Origin: Spirogloea muscicola
Taxonomy: Eukaryota; Streptophyta; Zygnematophyceae; Spirogloeales; Spirogloeaceae
Assembly (NCBI GenBank): GCA_009602725.1
Contig: WELB01000007.1
Location: 774,498-838,497, forward strand
Length of the DNA: 64,000 bases
Direction: 5' to 3'
Positions 1-11,300 of the stretch are shown here, in pieces (the stretch's first letter is position 1; each line of letters begins with the position of its first letter). The notes below the pieces were generated by a model. It was not told where the DNA came from, did no database searches, and saw nothing but the letters and a program-made list of their open reading frames with translations. The position numbers were made by a program, and so were the translations under genes.

Positions 1-351
1 TCAAGGACGTCGTCTCCCCAGACAGCTACTAAATTTCTCAGGAAATATGATAGCCAATAAAACAGCTATGCCTTGCTGCAGATGCGAAGATGACCTTGGA
101 CGCAGGGAAGAGTGCAGTAGCTCTCAAATACTTGCCACAAGTCTACTGCACAGCATATCCCCAAGCCCTCAGTGAATGGCAATGCGGACAGCTCGAACAT
201 AAACATTATGAAGAAGGGCATTTATGGACAATTTGGCAGGTGAGAAGCACCAAGTGGCTTGTCAAGGCTTGTCTTGCAGAAGTTGTACATCATTGGGATG
301 TGAGACTACTTCATGTCCAAGCTAACACGGTGGTGACTGCAATCTTTACTC

Positions 352-3300
352 TCAGAGTTCCTCCTCAGGAGGCATAGTCTTGGAGAGGAGCACATTGCCA
401 GTGTCTGCTGTTGTTGATGCTGGCAAGTTCGCCACTGGAGACGGTGTGGACCATGTGAACCAACTAGGGATTGCCGGCGTGTCTTTTGGGAGTGCAAAGA
501 AAGTATCAGAGTACATGACATAGAAGAGTCCAAACAAGATGATGGAGCCGAGGAACATTGCTGCCAGGATGAGCCACGCCTTCCACTCTGCCATCAGACA
601 TGAGGCAATAGGACATTGCATTTATATGATCAAGAACCTGCATCGACTGCGCCATTATTTGACGTTAAATTTTTATTCAGTTGAGGTTGTTCAACCCTTG
701 ACGGATTGCTTTCGATGCTTTCTGTAACAGCCTGTACTCGTACTCAGTGCACTCAAAATTCAGTCACTCATACCTGTGAGTGGCTATGAGTGGCTATAAG
801 GAGAATATCTGACTAAAGAGCTCAGAGCATGCTGGAGTATATGTAATGACAGACCTGCGCTGCAGGTAGATGTGCACAACACTGCCACAAGGGGAGTATC
901 TACCTGGCATGCTCTTGTTGATCGGCACCTGTGTCACACGGGCACTAGAGTCCGCCGAAACTGACAGGACAGACCTTCATATTCAAGATCATCACACAAA
1001 TGGTACGTCAGCAATACGAGGCAAAAAGCAGACAAGGTAAGGGGCAAGGAGACAGAAGCACACCGACACACCTTGACAAGAGACGAGATCTTCTTGGAAG
1101 GTTGGGCTGGCTCAATGAAGTCGAGCATGCATAATACCCTGCAAAGAGCTTACCAGCCACTGGGAGAAAACTGAACTGCTGTAATAAACACCATGTGTGC
1201 ACTTTTCACTTTTCTCTTTATGATCATTGTCTTTATATCGACAATGGCAACATCACCAGCTGCAGAACCGCTGTTTACAGTGTGGTCATTGGTCAATATG
1301 TGGAACACGTATCCAGGGGGTCACGAAACTTCTGTCTGTCAAAGAGCAAATGTGTGCTCACAAGAATTCGATGACATTGGAAGCTTAGCAGAAGAAGCAG
1401 CACTAGGATCAAGTCCCTTGAGAAAAACCCTGCAGACATTAGTATCCGACCACAGTCGAATCTGCTCACGTTGCAAGATGCTTGCCACAAGGACTAGCAG
1501 CAAATGCTGAGATGGGCTCCTCGTGGAGCTTCTTCGCACCCAACAACTTCCAGTCGGGGACATTATATACTGCCACAAAGCCACCAGTTTCTGCACAGCA
1601 CAACATTGCATATCACTGTAAGTAGTGCTGCCAAGAGCTGCTACTTGCTGAAGAGCTGAAACATTGGACAGACAGCATAGTCATTGTAGAGATGCAGAGA
1701 TGGACACCTGATGCACCAAGTCAGAGTAGTAAACCGAAGGGAAGGTTCTCACTGCGAACAATCGTAATGTACAAAAAGGGCATTGCATCAACCCTGGTGA
1801 ATCGGCAAAACCCGAACCTTCCACCCTGTAAACACGCCCATGTACCAAACATGAAGTGCTGAGCACTTCAATGCTGAGCACCAGTTTACATCCCTTGCTG
1901 CTCGAAGCAAGGTATTGTTTAGATGATTTTCAAGCAACAATGGCATCGTCAACTGACAAGTTGATCTCACCGCAGCAAACTCAAGAGTCGCAATTGGGCT
2001 GGATTCCGTCAGCTTCCACACTTTGCAGGGCCCAGCATCGGCTGTGGAAGCCACCATGTCGCCCTCAAGGCTGAATCCCCAGGAAATTACACTGTTTAGG
2101 CACTGGTTGCTTCTCAGCCAGCTGACGACCCATGTACAGTAAGCTCTATAATTTGGGGCGAATGAAAACCAGAACTTGTCGAGTTGCTGTCACCTGAAAT
2201 CCAGATCCTTGATTGAAGTTGAGTGTGCCTTGGGCACATCTAAGACAACCTCCAAGCTTGGCCACTTCATCACTCTCAAGTGACCATCCTGCGCATTCAA
2301 GAACTCGAATCCAGTATGTGGGCCTTGGCTGCTTCTTCACGTCACAGAAGGCTCAAAGCCAAGGGTGTGATGAGGAGACTACAGCTGAGCGAGGGCATTC
2401 ATTGTAATCCATTAGCTGATAGAGAATCTGAAAGCAGAAATAGCTGTCCACATGGAGCACTGCAGCAGTCGTTTGCAGGTAGATCGCATGTAAGCAATGC
2501 TATGGGAGGGGTGGAAGCTTGGACCTTCTACCTCACCCCCTGCGGCTAGATGAGATCCATCTGTGCTGAAGACCAAGCACTTCTGCTCTCCAACCCCTTG
2601 AAGCACAGGAAGACTGGTCCTACTGGCAGATATTGAGGGTCCATCCTCGTCGTTATCACCAAGGCGCAAAGAGAACAATCTGCAAAAGACTGCCAGATAG
2701 ATGTCAAGCTTCTTGTCAAATAAGCTCACCGGCACATCCCTGGGGACCTTTCCGCTGCTGAATGCTTCAGTGAGAAGAGGCAGATGAACAGGACAAATCA
2801 ATGTCTAGTGTTCCAGCTTCACTATTGACCACAGTTCCCCCTAAGTCAAGAGACGGCCTCTGCCACACTGTTTTACTAGGAACAGATACCTGGAGTGTCT
2901 ACTTATATTGTTTGTGCTCCTGCCAATACCTGCAGTCATTAGAGAAGGAAGCCACAATGCCATCGCCACCAGGGTCCACAGCACATCTAAAGGGAGCATC
3001 GTCTTCAGTATCAATCTCAGCTACCTGATTGTCCAGAAGAACATTGGGGATGAGCTTGGTGCTGCAAAATCATGCTAGCCAAGCAACCATGAAAACAATC
3101 AAAGAACAACCTGAAAGAAACCCAAGACCTCAGCAACCGAGTACCACCGAGCGGGTAAATTAGTGCAGGTAGGCACGAGTAGGGGGGAAACCGAAGTAGA
3201 AGAGGTCATGCTGAATATCTTGGGTGTTCCGAACGTTCATGCAGCATTGTCAGGGTTTGGCTAGGAGGTCCAGCAGTGGGGGAGGCCTGATGACTCATAA

Positions 3301-3628
3301 GGCAGAGATGTGCAGCTTCTGCCCAAGCAGGGTCAGATATTCAGATCGGCTTGAAGAACCGAGGCCGTCACAACTTCTAGGTTTGGGAAAGGCTTAGAAA
3401 GGCTATGAAAGGCAGTTGACGTGCCTGCTCCGAAAGCTCGTCCGCAGCTTCGTTGTACCTGGCCAGCAGAAGGCGATTCTTGACGCCGTGCTTACGATCG
3501 CCCCCTCCGCCGCCAAAGAGCACGAGGTCGCCGTGCGCGCTGTCGGCCTTCGTGCTGGCCCAGGAGGCGCAGAAGAGTGGCACGTCGTACTTGCGCGAGC
3601 ACTTGAGGTAGTTCGTGCGCCTGGACAT
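352..3628 (-). CDS. SEC12: SEC12/PREB-type WD40 membrane protein (Sar1 GEF family; PHF1-like)
   Basis: A ten-exon model keeps frame throughout: 3628-3425, 3024-2930, 2679-2532, 2288-2194, 2070-1971, 1825-1753, 1590-1470, 1270-1154, 974-904 and 587-352. It encodes about 419 residues. Seen: a glycine-rich loop near the N-terminus (LFGGGGGDRKHGVKNRLLL), where SEC12/PREB proteins bind a structural cation; WD40-type blades such as CLVFSTDGSHLAAGGE, ASTADAGPCKVW and SVLSVSADSSARVT; the family motif IVDIKTMIIKRKVKSAHMVF; and one membrane segment at about residues 346-367, followed by about 50 tail residues. Known of the family: SEC12 proteins are ER membrane exchange factors that load Sar1 with GTP to start COPII coat assembly; plant PHF1 is a divergent paralogue needed for phosphate-transporter exit. 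I cannot separate these two roles. The first intron uses a GC donor. The ATG at 3628 is the first good start before the glycine loop. No TATA or other promoter element was recognised. Confidence 0.85.
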
Positions 3629-4269
3629 GGCTGCCGGGGTGGCTGGCCCCGCTCAGCCGCGCCTGGCGCCCCGGTGGCGACGAGCCCGGAGGAAGCGACG
3701 ACTGGCTGAGGCTGAGGAGCAGACGACTCCGCCTCTGCGAGGCCGCGGCCGTCGCCGGCGACGGCGGCAATGGCGGCGGGCGAAGAGGAGGCAAGACTGC
3801 GAGTATGGCAAAAACGACTACGGCTGCTTATAGGTAAAGAGCGGCTGTAAAAGGGGCAAGCAGGGAATGGGCGCCTTGACGTCGTTGGCCCTCAGATGGA
3901 CACCAGCTGCGGGCAAGCGCTTCATGGCACCTCGCTAAAAGACTTGCATCTACTGACTAGAGGTTACTGAGAGTCCGCTTGCTGCTGTCTCCGTCCTTAG
4001 CCTGTGGCTCCGTCAAGAACACCTATATGCATCTGGCTGGCTTTCACAGCCGCTCTTCCAATATCAGCAGCCGCATTCTTCTTTCTTTCTTTAGCACTCC
4101 GGCTCCTTCAGACCTTGTCCATTCCTTTGGGCGGCCGGCCAGCCCCATTCTTTTTTGGGCTGGCTTTGCCAGCCCCTCTTTTCTATGGGCGCGCTCTTCT
4201 CATACGCGACGCGCCGACCTGGTCGCCATCCCGCCCGGCGGCGGTCCCCGCATCATCGCTGATGTGGTG

Positions 4270-4460
4270 ACAACATACTGCAGAACACAGAAACGATGCA
4301 GAGGAAAGCTCAGTACCCACGAGTGAGCAACATCAGGTCTGAGTAGCTCGCTGCAGGGAAAGAGGCGCTCCGCCGAGACCCAGAGGCGGCGGCCATAGCA
4401 CGGCCTGCGCGCGTATGGACGACGCCGATCTGGTGGGATTGGCGGAGTCGATGCAGGCAG
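4270..4460 (-). mobile_element. LINE 3'-end fragment, copy 1
   Basis: Read on the minus strand, this matches the 3' part of the neighbouring LINE copies: the stretch around the terminal stop, then the coding end up to about 4460. It is a short, 5'-truncated piece in the opposite orientation to the copy at 4516-4850. Confidence 0.6.
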
Positions 4461-4515
4461 TTGGTGTTTGCAGGGCACGCGGTCGGCCAGGCGGCCCGGG
4501 GCAAGGAGCGAAAAT

Positions 4516-4850
4516 ATGCTGATCACCCTGTGGGGGATGAATTCGCGGCCCTGGCGATGGATGTACACGGGGCTTTCGGCAGCCGCTGGCTGGATCTCAT
4601 TCAGCGGCTTGCCCGACAGGCCATTGACCGGCGGCCGGGTCTGCCAGGGGCGATGCCCGGCTTCAACGCCGCCGGTTCGCTCGAACAAGTCTTCCGCATG
4701 CGGCTGGCCGTATCGCTTCAACGCTCCCTTGCCCACGCCGTCCACACGCGAGCAGGCCGTGCTGTGGCCGCCGCCTTTGGGTCTCGGCGGAGTGCCTCTT
4801 TCCCTGCAGCGAGCTACTCAGACCTGATGTTGCTCACTCGTGGGTACTGA
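4516..4850 (+). mobile_element. LINE ORF2 C-terminal fragment, copy 2
   Basis: The open frame encodes the end of a retrotransposon protein: motif DVHGAFGSRWLDL, then FNAAGSLEQVFRMRL, then RSLAHAVHTRAGRA, ending in SYSDLMLLTRGY and a stop at 4848-4850. The same order of motifs recurs at 5113-5513, 31042-31340 and 61340-61582, and a diverged form (AIDIFACLGPRFLTLLQDIA) occurs in the longer fragment at 6834-7595. It is 5'-truncated, as is common for LINE insertions. Reverse transcriptase motifs are absent, so it is not autonomous. Confidence 0.65.
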
Positions 4851-5112
4851 GCTTCCCTCTGCATCGTCTCTGTGTTCTGCAGTGTTTTGTCGTGTAGTCC
4901 TTTCTCCGGCTCCTCTTTCTTTGGCTATGGACATTGTCCTTTCTTTTTTGGGCTGGCTTTGCCAGCGAGAGAAGTGCGCGCCCATAGAGAAGAGGGGCTG
5001 GCAAAGCCACCCCAAAAAGGAATGGACAATGTCCAAAGCCAAAGAAAGAGGAGCCGGAAAGACGACTACATGACAAAACACTGCAGAACACAGAGACGAT
5101 GCAGAGGGAAGC

Positions 5113-5513
5113 TCAGTACCCACGAGTGAGCAACATCAGGTCTGAGTAGCTCGCTGCAGGGAAATGCAAGCGCGGACAGATTAAGTGGTGGCTGGGAGAG
5201 GCCAGCCCAAGAGAATGGACAAGGTCTGAAGAGGCACTCCGCCGAGACCCCGAGGCGGCGGTCATAGCACGGCCTGCTCGCGTGTGGACGGCGTGGGCAA
5301 GGGAGCGTTCAAGTGATACGGCCAGGCGCATGCGGAAGACTTGTGCGAGCGAACCGGCGGCGTTGAAGCCGGGCATCGCCCCTGGCAGACCCGGCCGCCG
5401 GTCAATGGCCTGGCGGGCAAGCCGCTGAATGAGATCCAGCCAGCGGCTGCCGAAAGCCCCGTGTACATCCATCGCCAGGGCCGCGAATTCATCCCACACC
5501 GGGTGATCAGCCT
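5113..5513 (-). mobile_element. LINE ORF2 C-terminal fragment, copy 3, with a 66-base insertion
   Basis: This is the opposite-strand twin of the 4516-4850 copy, with the same DVHGAFGSRWLDL, FNAAGSLAQVFRMRL and LLTRGY-stop landmarks. Between the codons for GSRRSAS and FPAAS it carries a 66-base insertion (5165-5230) consisting of the hairpin module. The reading frame happens to stay open through the insertion (66 is divisible by 3). Confidence 0.65.
5165..5230 (-). repeat. Hairpin module inserted into LINE copy 3
   Basis: The two arms of the inverted repeat are collinear except here. The extra segment begins after GGGAAA and ends before GAGGCACTCC. It contains GGCTGGGAGAGGCCAGCCC followed by AGAATGGACAAGGTCTGAA, the consensus of the family spread through the window. 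A short GAA lies at both borders and could be a target duplication, but three bases is weak evidence. Confidence 0.7.
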
Positions 5514-6229
5514 CTCCCAGCCACCACTTAATCTGGCCGCGCTTGCTATCTGAAGAGACGAGAACAGCTCTGCCAACTTACGGCCACAGGACTCGCGGAG
5601 CCGTCCGCCACGTGGCGTGCAGGCGCTATGGAGAAGAAAGGACGCTTCCAGGTTACCTTCCCTTCCAGGCTAGCTATTCAGATTTGCATCTACTGACGGG
5701 AGGTTACTGAGAGTTCGCTTACTGCTGTCTCAGTCCTTAGCACTCCGACTCCTTCAGACCTTGTCCATTCTTTTGGGCTGGCCACTCCCAGCCACCACTT
5801 AATCTGGCCGCGCTTGCTCTTCCAGAGGAGGGCGGTGGCTGTGAGAAGTGGCTCTCCAAATGGGGGCAAGGGCTGTGAGAAGCCTGCCCAAAAGGGAATT
5901 GACAAGATATAAAGGGGCCAAACTACAAAAGGGCCAAACGCGCTATCTCAGAACTGTTGGAGGAAATTGTTGTGGTGTTTTGAGTGCTTCATCCTCCAGG
6001 AGATGGCAGTGGCAGTGAGAGGCCAGCCCAGAAAAGGAATGAACAAAGTTCGGACGGGCCAGAGACGCTGACCTCCCGCGGGAAGACGAGTTCTTCCCGC
6101 TCGCCATCGACACCCAAAGTGCGTTGGGCGCTCGGTGGCTCGAACGAACAAGGATTCCACATTAACTGGTGGCTGTGAGAGGCCAGCCAAAAAAAGGAGC
6201 TGCTCAACCAGCTCTCGCGTCACGCCATT

Positions 6230-6620
6230 TTCCACAGATCCCATTGCGGAGCGGGTGGATTTCCATGCAGCAGGCTCGCTCGCGCAGGTGTACCGCAGGC
6301 GCCTGTCCTCTCGGTGCAGAGGTCCATGGCTCGCGCGCTGCATCTGCGTGCCGGTCGTGCCCTAGCTGCAGCCTCTGGCCCTGGCCAGGGGACCAGCTAC
6401 CAGGAGAGAGACGCTTCCAAGAGAGGGCGGTGGCTGGGAGAAGAAGTGGCTCTCCCAATGGGGGCAAGGGCTGTGAAAAGCCAGCCCGAAAAGAATTGAC
6501 CAAGTTTCGAAGGGGCCACAATGACGGAGGGGCCTAAAAATGCTGGGAGAGGCCAGCCCAGAAAAAAGAATTAACAACGCTACCAGGAGCCCAGCTTCTC
6601 CGACCTGCGGCTGCTTAGCA
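6230..6620 (+). mobile_element. Decayed LINE 3' fragment with embedded hairpin modules
   Basis: The translated segment DFHAAGSLAQVYRRRL corresponds to the FNAAGSLAQVFRMRL block of the other LINE copies and is followed by a frame break. A separate tail similar to the SDLRLLSRGY-stop end lies at about 6588-6627. Hairpin modules at 6470-6515 and 6548-6570 interrupt the sequence. Confidence 0.5.
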
Positions 6621-6624
6621 GGGG

Positions 6625-6805
6625 AATATCGTGTATTTGAAACAAACGAAGGCCAAATGGCCAAGTACAAAGGCAAGCAAATCTTAAGACCTACATAACC
6701 TACAGTAGATTGACCCGCTCAGAAACCACGGGTCAAAACATAAAGGTCGCTAACCGATGCCTGGATACTAGACGGCAGATACGAAGCCCTTCTGCCACCA
6801 ACTAG
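6625..6805 (-). mobile_element. LINE 3' tail and 3' flank, second subfamily
   Basis: Reverse-strand sequence GACCCGCTCAG...CCACGGGTCA with AGGTCGCTAACCGATGCC matches segments at 12583-12690 (+), 25330-25460 (+), 25610-25750 (+) and 56160-56300 (-). On the coding strand these encode an end like ASVSDLYVLTRGY-stop, followed by a shared 3' flank with a GCGGGTCA block. Confidence 0.55.
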
Positions 6806-6833
6806 AGCTCGCCCAGCTTTCTGGTGCAAAGCA

Positions 6834-7595
6834 TTAGCCTGAGCACGCTGCAAACAGGCTTATCTGTCGTCGCAACAACGACAGATAAGCAGCTGGCAAG
6901 CCCATCTCAGCCGGGAACACATCTGCATGTCGTGTGTAGCCTAGATTGGCTATGTCTTGAAGGAGAGTAAGGAAACGAGGACCTAAGCAGGCAAAGATGT
7001 CGATTGCTGCTGGCAAGAGCTGATCACATCGGGGGTAATCGGAGTAGTGCTGCAACTTTCTTTGTTCAGCACTGCCCACTGCGTGGCCAGCGATGTGTGT
7101 CGATGCTGGACCTTTATAGGCCTCCGTAAGCACAATATCGACCAAAGCGCTTGATCCTCCACCAGGTTGCACGCCCACAATGTCAAGTGTGCGGCGATGA
7201 TGACGTCCCTGGGCATCCGTGGTGATAGGCATGATGTTGTTCACTTCCACGACCGCACGGTACCCGGCGTCGCGCATCAAACCCGTCAGAGCATCACCGA
7301 GGAGGTTGTGGATGCCCAACACTTCTGGTCCAGTGGGGCATCGCAGCATGTGAGTGGCGAGCTCAGCACTCTCTGCGCGGAAGCCGCACTCACACTGGCG
7401 CACCCCAATCAGGCAGTTAGGTGGGAGGCCGAGGAAGAGTTGAAGCAACGTCCGAAAGGCCTCGGAGCTGATGCTGAAGGCGCTGGCCACGGCGTGTGAG
7501 GTGATCCAGTCTGTGGCTCCAGGTGTGGCGAGGGAAGTAAGTCTTGCCAGGCCCCTTGGATTGTTGTGAATCTCTGGCAGCCTCCTCAGGGGTTA
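6834..7595 (-). mobile_element. LINE ORF2 C-terminal region with zinc knuckle (5'-truncated)
   Basis: An open frame of about 250 codons runs from just inside a stop at about 7594 (in the minus frame) to 6834; an internal ATG lies at 7490. Seen: a conserved lead-in (ARLTSLATPGATDWITSHAM) before the first Met, a Cys/His knuckle CECGFRAESAELATHMLRC, then RTLDIVG and ALVDIVLTE, and the block AIDIFACLGPRFLTLLQDIA. Cys/His knuckles followed by Asp-rich endonuclease-like motifs are typical of the C-terminal end of non-LTR retrotransposon polymerases with restriction-like endonucleases; that last assignment is inference. No reverse transcriptase motif is present upstream. The 5' border at about 7596 abuts another LINE-like tail, suggesting nested insertion. 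Confidence 0.65.
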
Positions 7596-8309
7596 CTGAG
7601 TGTTTTGTAGCTGCTTGCTTTCATAGAAATGGTTCCATAGGGGCTAGCTTTAGCGCTTCCCCTTGGCCAGAGAAGACGCCAAAGCACGCAGGGAATCAAG
7701 TAGCCACGGCACACTCAGTAATGAAAGGGTGGCCAGTTTAAGCCAAAACAATGGTCATACAGAGAACGGTAGTGCAATAGTTGGCCTACATGAAACGAAG
7801 CCCTATGCTAATGTTGCTAAGGTAACCGTGTGACGTATGCGGCGAGGGCTGTGAATAGCAGCCCAGAAACAGGCTAATACAGGAATGAACACAGCTCTTC
7901 CAGTTTAAGGCAATGGCTGTGAGAGGCCAGCCCAAACGAATGTACAAGGCGCGAAAAGCGCGAAGGCGCAACAACGATAACTGTGCAAATCTGCAGCGGG
8001 GGGACCAAGGCCAGCCCGGCCTCCGGGCTGGCCGGTGGCCGCGGCCTCCGCCGGCGCCGGAGCCGCCNCCGCCGCCGGCGCCGCCGCGCGAGGCGGCTCG
8101 GCACAGTCGTCGCCGGCCACTGCGCCGCGCTCCTTGAAGAGCCTGGACCGCCGCGCGACCCGCGGTTGCCCGCATTGCTGCGCCAAGCGCGCTAGTCGAG
8201 CCAGAAAGCCCGCTGGTTGGTTGGGCAAGGCCGAGTGGTGGGCTCACGGCGCGGGGCCGCCGAGGCCCCGGGCTGGCAGCCAGGGCCGCGTGGCGGCTGG
8301 CTGCCAGCC

Positions 8310-11300
8310 ATGAGTACGACGGCCGGGAGCCAGTGTCGGGAGAGCTACGGCTTCCTGCCATGCTCCAGCACCCTCAAGGGCAGCTGCACGCTCATGCTCT
8401 TCTACGGCTACCTGCTCTTCAAGGGCGCGCAGCTCATCGCCGATGGCTCCGAGCTACTGCTGGAGGTGACTCTCCGACGGCAACCATTTAGCGCCACCGG
8501 ACCACTGTCAAATACTTCGCAGCCAGGGCGGCTTGAGTCAGCCGCATCGACTTCGTCTCCTTGGCTCCTTGCCCAACCCGCAGGAGCCACGATACGGACC
8601 ATCGAAGCTCGGGCCATGACGCAGTAGGTGCAGGTGGATCACACGGCAGTGATCTTGACGGAGCTGTTGTGACGGCCTTGCTGGCAGCAGAGTATGCTAG
8701 CGTGATAGACGTTAAATAGCACTGAAGCTCAAGTGCCACAGCACGTGTGGTGCACATTGTGCTGCAAAGGTCTCTATGCTGCCTCTACTATAGGTCGTTA
8801 GAGGCGTAGTATGCTCGAGAGAGAAGCAGTTGTGTCAAGTGCTTACCCCTACGACTATGTGCCGTGCAGCTGTCAGAATCAAAGCAGCAAGTGCTGGCTT
8901 TGAGGGCGGTATGACACTTGATGTCCCTGACCTGTGCCTGTGCATCGACTGCGTGTTGCAGATCCTTGATCCAGGCCTCATAGGAGGCCTTCTCCTACCT
9001 ATTCTTGGTGCATTGCCGGATTGCTTCATCATTGCCATGTCAGGGCTTGGCTCCAGTCCTGATGTTGCTCAGGTCAGCTTTCAAGCACACAGTGCCACTC
9101 ACGCCTGTTGTCTTCTGCCCGTACATCTGCCATTGCAACTCCAATACTGCGCTGCTAAGTAGCTATCGTTTAAATATTGAGCATCATTAGGATCTAATAT
9201 AACATGAGCATGCTCTGCAAGTTGCTGCCACAGGCACCTGATCGCACCTATCACTCGCATCCTTGTGGGCAAGCTTGACTTATGCAGACGAAGGTCGCAG
9301 TAGGCATTGGTACGCTAGCAGGCTCCACAATCATGCTGCTTACAATAGCATGGGGCGGCTCGCTTCTCATTGGCCGCTGCGACCTGAGAGAGTTGGATGG
9401 CCGTTCAATTGATAAGCAGCTTACTCGAAGCTGTGATTTCGTCAATACTGGGGTTACCACTGACGGGTACGACACAAGGAGAATATACTACTGACATGCA
9501 CATGACTGCATGTAAGCTTACAGAAGCTCCTGGCTGTGGCTCCTTGTTTCTGGCTGTTTCATCACAGGTGTGAATGTATGCAATATACTTCGACATATAG
9601 CCAGTACCTATGTGACAGGGAACAGGGGTCAGAAGTGGTTGCACTGAAGTCCATCTTACATTTCCATCATGTGCAGGTTGACACCTCCCAATGCTTATAT
9701 CATGCTCGCATCTGTGTCGCTCTACCTCATTGTTCAGGCTCCCTCGTTGGCAGGGCAGACGCACAATGAGTACACCGTGCTAGCTGCACTTGCTCTTGCA
9801 TCCGTCGGCCTTGTCGCATACTGCTGCTACCAGGTACATTGTACTCGCAGTCTTCTTGCTGATCTCAATACCAGTTATTCTCAATTAACAGCAAGTGGAT
9901 TCAGCATGAAGGCTCGTCTCGCCATGTAGCTGTGGTCAATGAGAGCTTTGTATTTGTTCTGCGACCAATACTGAGGACCTTCAAGTTTTCAGGTAGTGGT
10001 GCCGGAGCTTCAAAAGCGCCAACTACTGGCTGCTCGAGCCCGCTTTGTCAAGTCCCACAGTATCAAGACTGCCAACATTATGGCAGGTAGTCTCTTAGTT
10101 GCTCTGAAGTGGCTGCTGCAAGCTCTCCCTGACATTTTTTGCTCTCCATTGTCATTGCCCTCACCTGCAAGTCACTCACATTGTCATCCTGCTTATTCTC
10201 AACGCCGCTCGCAAATTCCACGGCCAGCCCGGCAAGGCAGCTTCAGCAGCCCTGTGCAGCGGGCTGGCCTCCGCCAGCTTCGCCTTGCTTGACACAACTT
10301 CACGACTCAAACTCTCAACACCGTGCTATTCTGCAGTCCAAACTGGGAGAACACTCTTTGACGCAAATGGCAGTGTGGATGACGCATCTCTGATGCACAT
10401 ATTCCACATGTTTGACACTGATCACAATGGGCACATTGAGAGAGATGAGCTGACGGCAAGCAATCTGACCATCTCTTTTAGCCTCAAGCCCACCTTCCTT
10501 TGAGCTTGGCCACCTTTGTGATAATCCTCTGTGCCTCTTTACTTGTATGTAATGAAACAACTTATCTACATCAATATAAGTAGTTGGTCCGCCAGGATCA
10601 CAAACACGAGTCTGGCTTTGGTGAGGCTGTTGCTTCAGTATCATACATGTCAAGACTAGTTGGTGATGGCATATTATAATCTGACTGGAAGACAGCTACT
10701 TCTTCTGTGGCAGGCGTTGGTGGCGGGGATGACCTTTGGAGCATCAGGCTTTGTTGCACGCGATATAGACGTCCAGCTTTATCTGCAGCAATTCGACATA
10801 GATAATTCCAACAGCATCACGGCTGACGAATTTTTGTGGGGCATGAAGCAGTGGATAGAACAGGTCCGCTCATTATCATCTCGAAGTGCCCTTTAAACCA
10901 GTGTTAGACAGCCTCAGACTGAGGCGCATCATCATCCTCTTCTGACTGACTCCCACCACCTAAACCTAGGGTCGACCTAATCATGAGGTTCATGCGCATG
11001 CAGCATGGTCATGCAACTTTGAATGGCTCTTCCTCGGGGAAAATTGAGATCTATTGTGAGCCATCCACGGAGTGTCTGCTTGGGAAGCCACTTTTAGAGG
11101 CTGCGCTCGAGGAGAAGGAGGAAGAGGAGGACGACAAGAAGCAACCACCCACTAAATCCCAGCTTGCTATCGAAGCCATTGTGTACCTATGTCTTGGAAG
11201 CTTCTCCATTGGCTTGTTCTCAGGTCCAATGGTGAGTTGCAGTCCTCACTATCAGGAAGGTTGACTTCTCGTCCTGGATTGATGGACAGCTAGCATGGCC

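Larger units (their letters stand above)
4516..5513. repeat. Large inverted repeat (arms about 4516-4970 and 4985-5513)
   Basis: The left arm and the reverse complement of the right arm are near identical over about 450 bases, including the LINE coding end and its 3' flank. The centre is a pair of facing hairpin modules (GGCTGGCTTTGCCAGC near 4952 and its complement near 5005) separated by about 30 bases. The right arm carries one extra 66-base module at 5165-5230 that the left arm lacks. Confidence 0.75.
3629..8309. repeat. Intergenic repeat cluster between SEC12-like and NCL genes
   Basis: This stretch holds no supported host gene. It contains LINE 3'-end fragments in both orientations, many copies of the GGCTGG/CCAGCC hairpin module (for example 4106-4185, 4930-5040, 5165-5230, 5753-5912, 6019-6060, 6470-6570 and 7918-7945), and a large inverted repeat described separately. 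Short LINE tails ending in a peptide like LLTRGY-stop lie at about 3940-3970 and 5665-5710. The part just upstream of 8310 (7980-8300) is very GC-rich, with one unresolved base at 8068, and is probably the NCL promoter and 5' leader. Confidence 0.7.

Noticed and set aside
4000-6600. Regularly repeated short units as a CRISPR array
   Set aside because: Spacing and orientation are irregular, units contain their own hairpins, and the host is a eukaryote.
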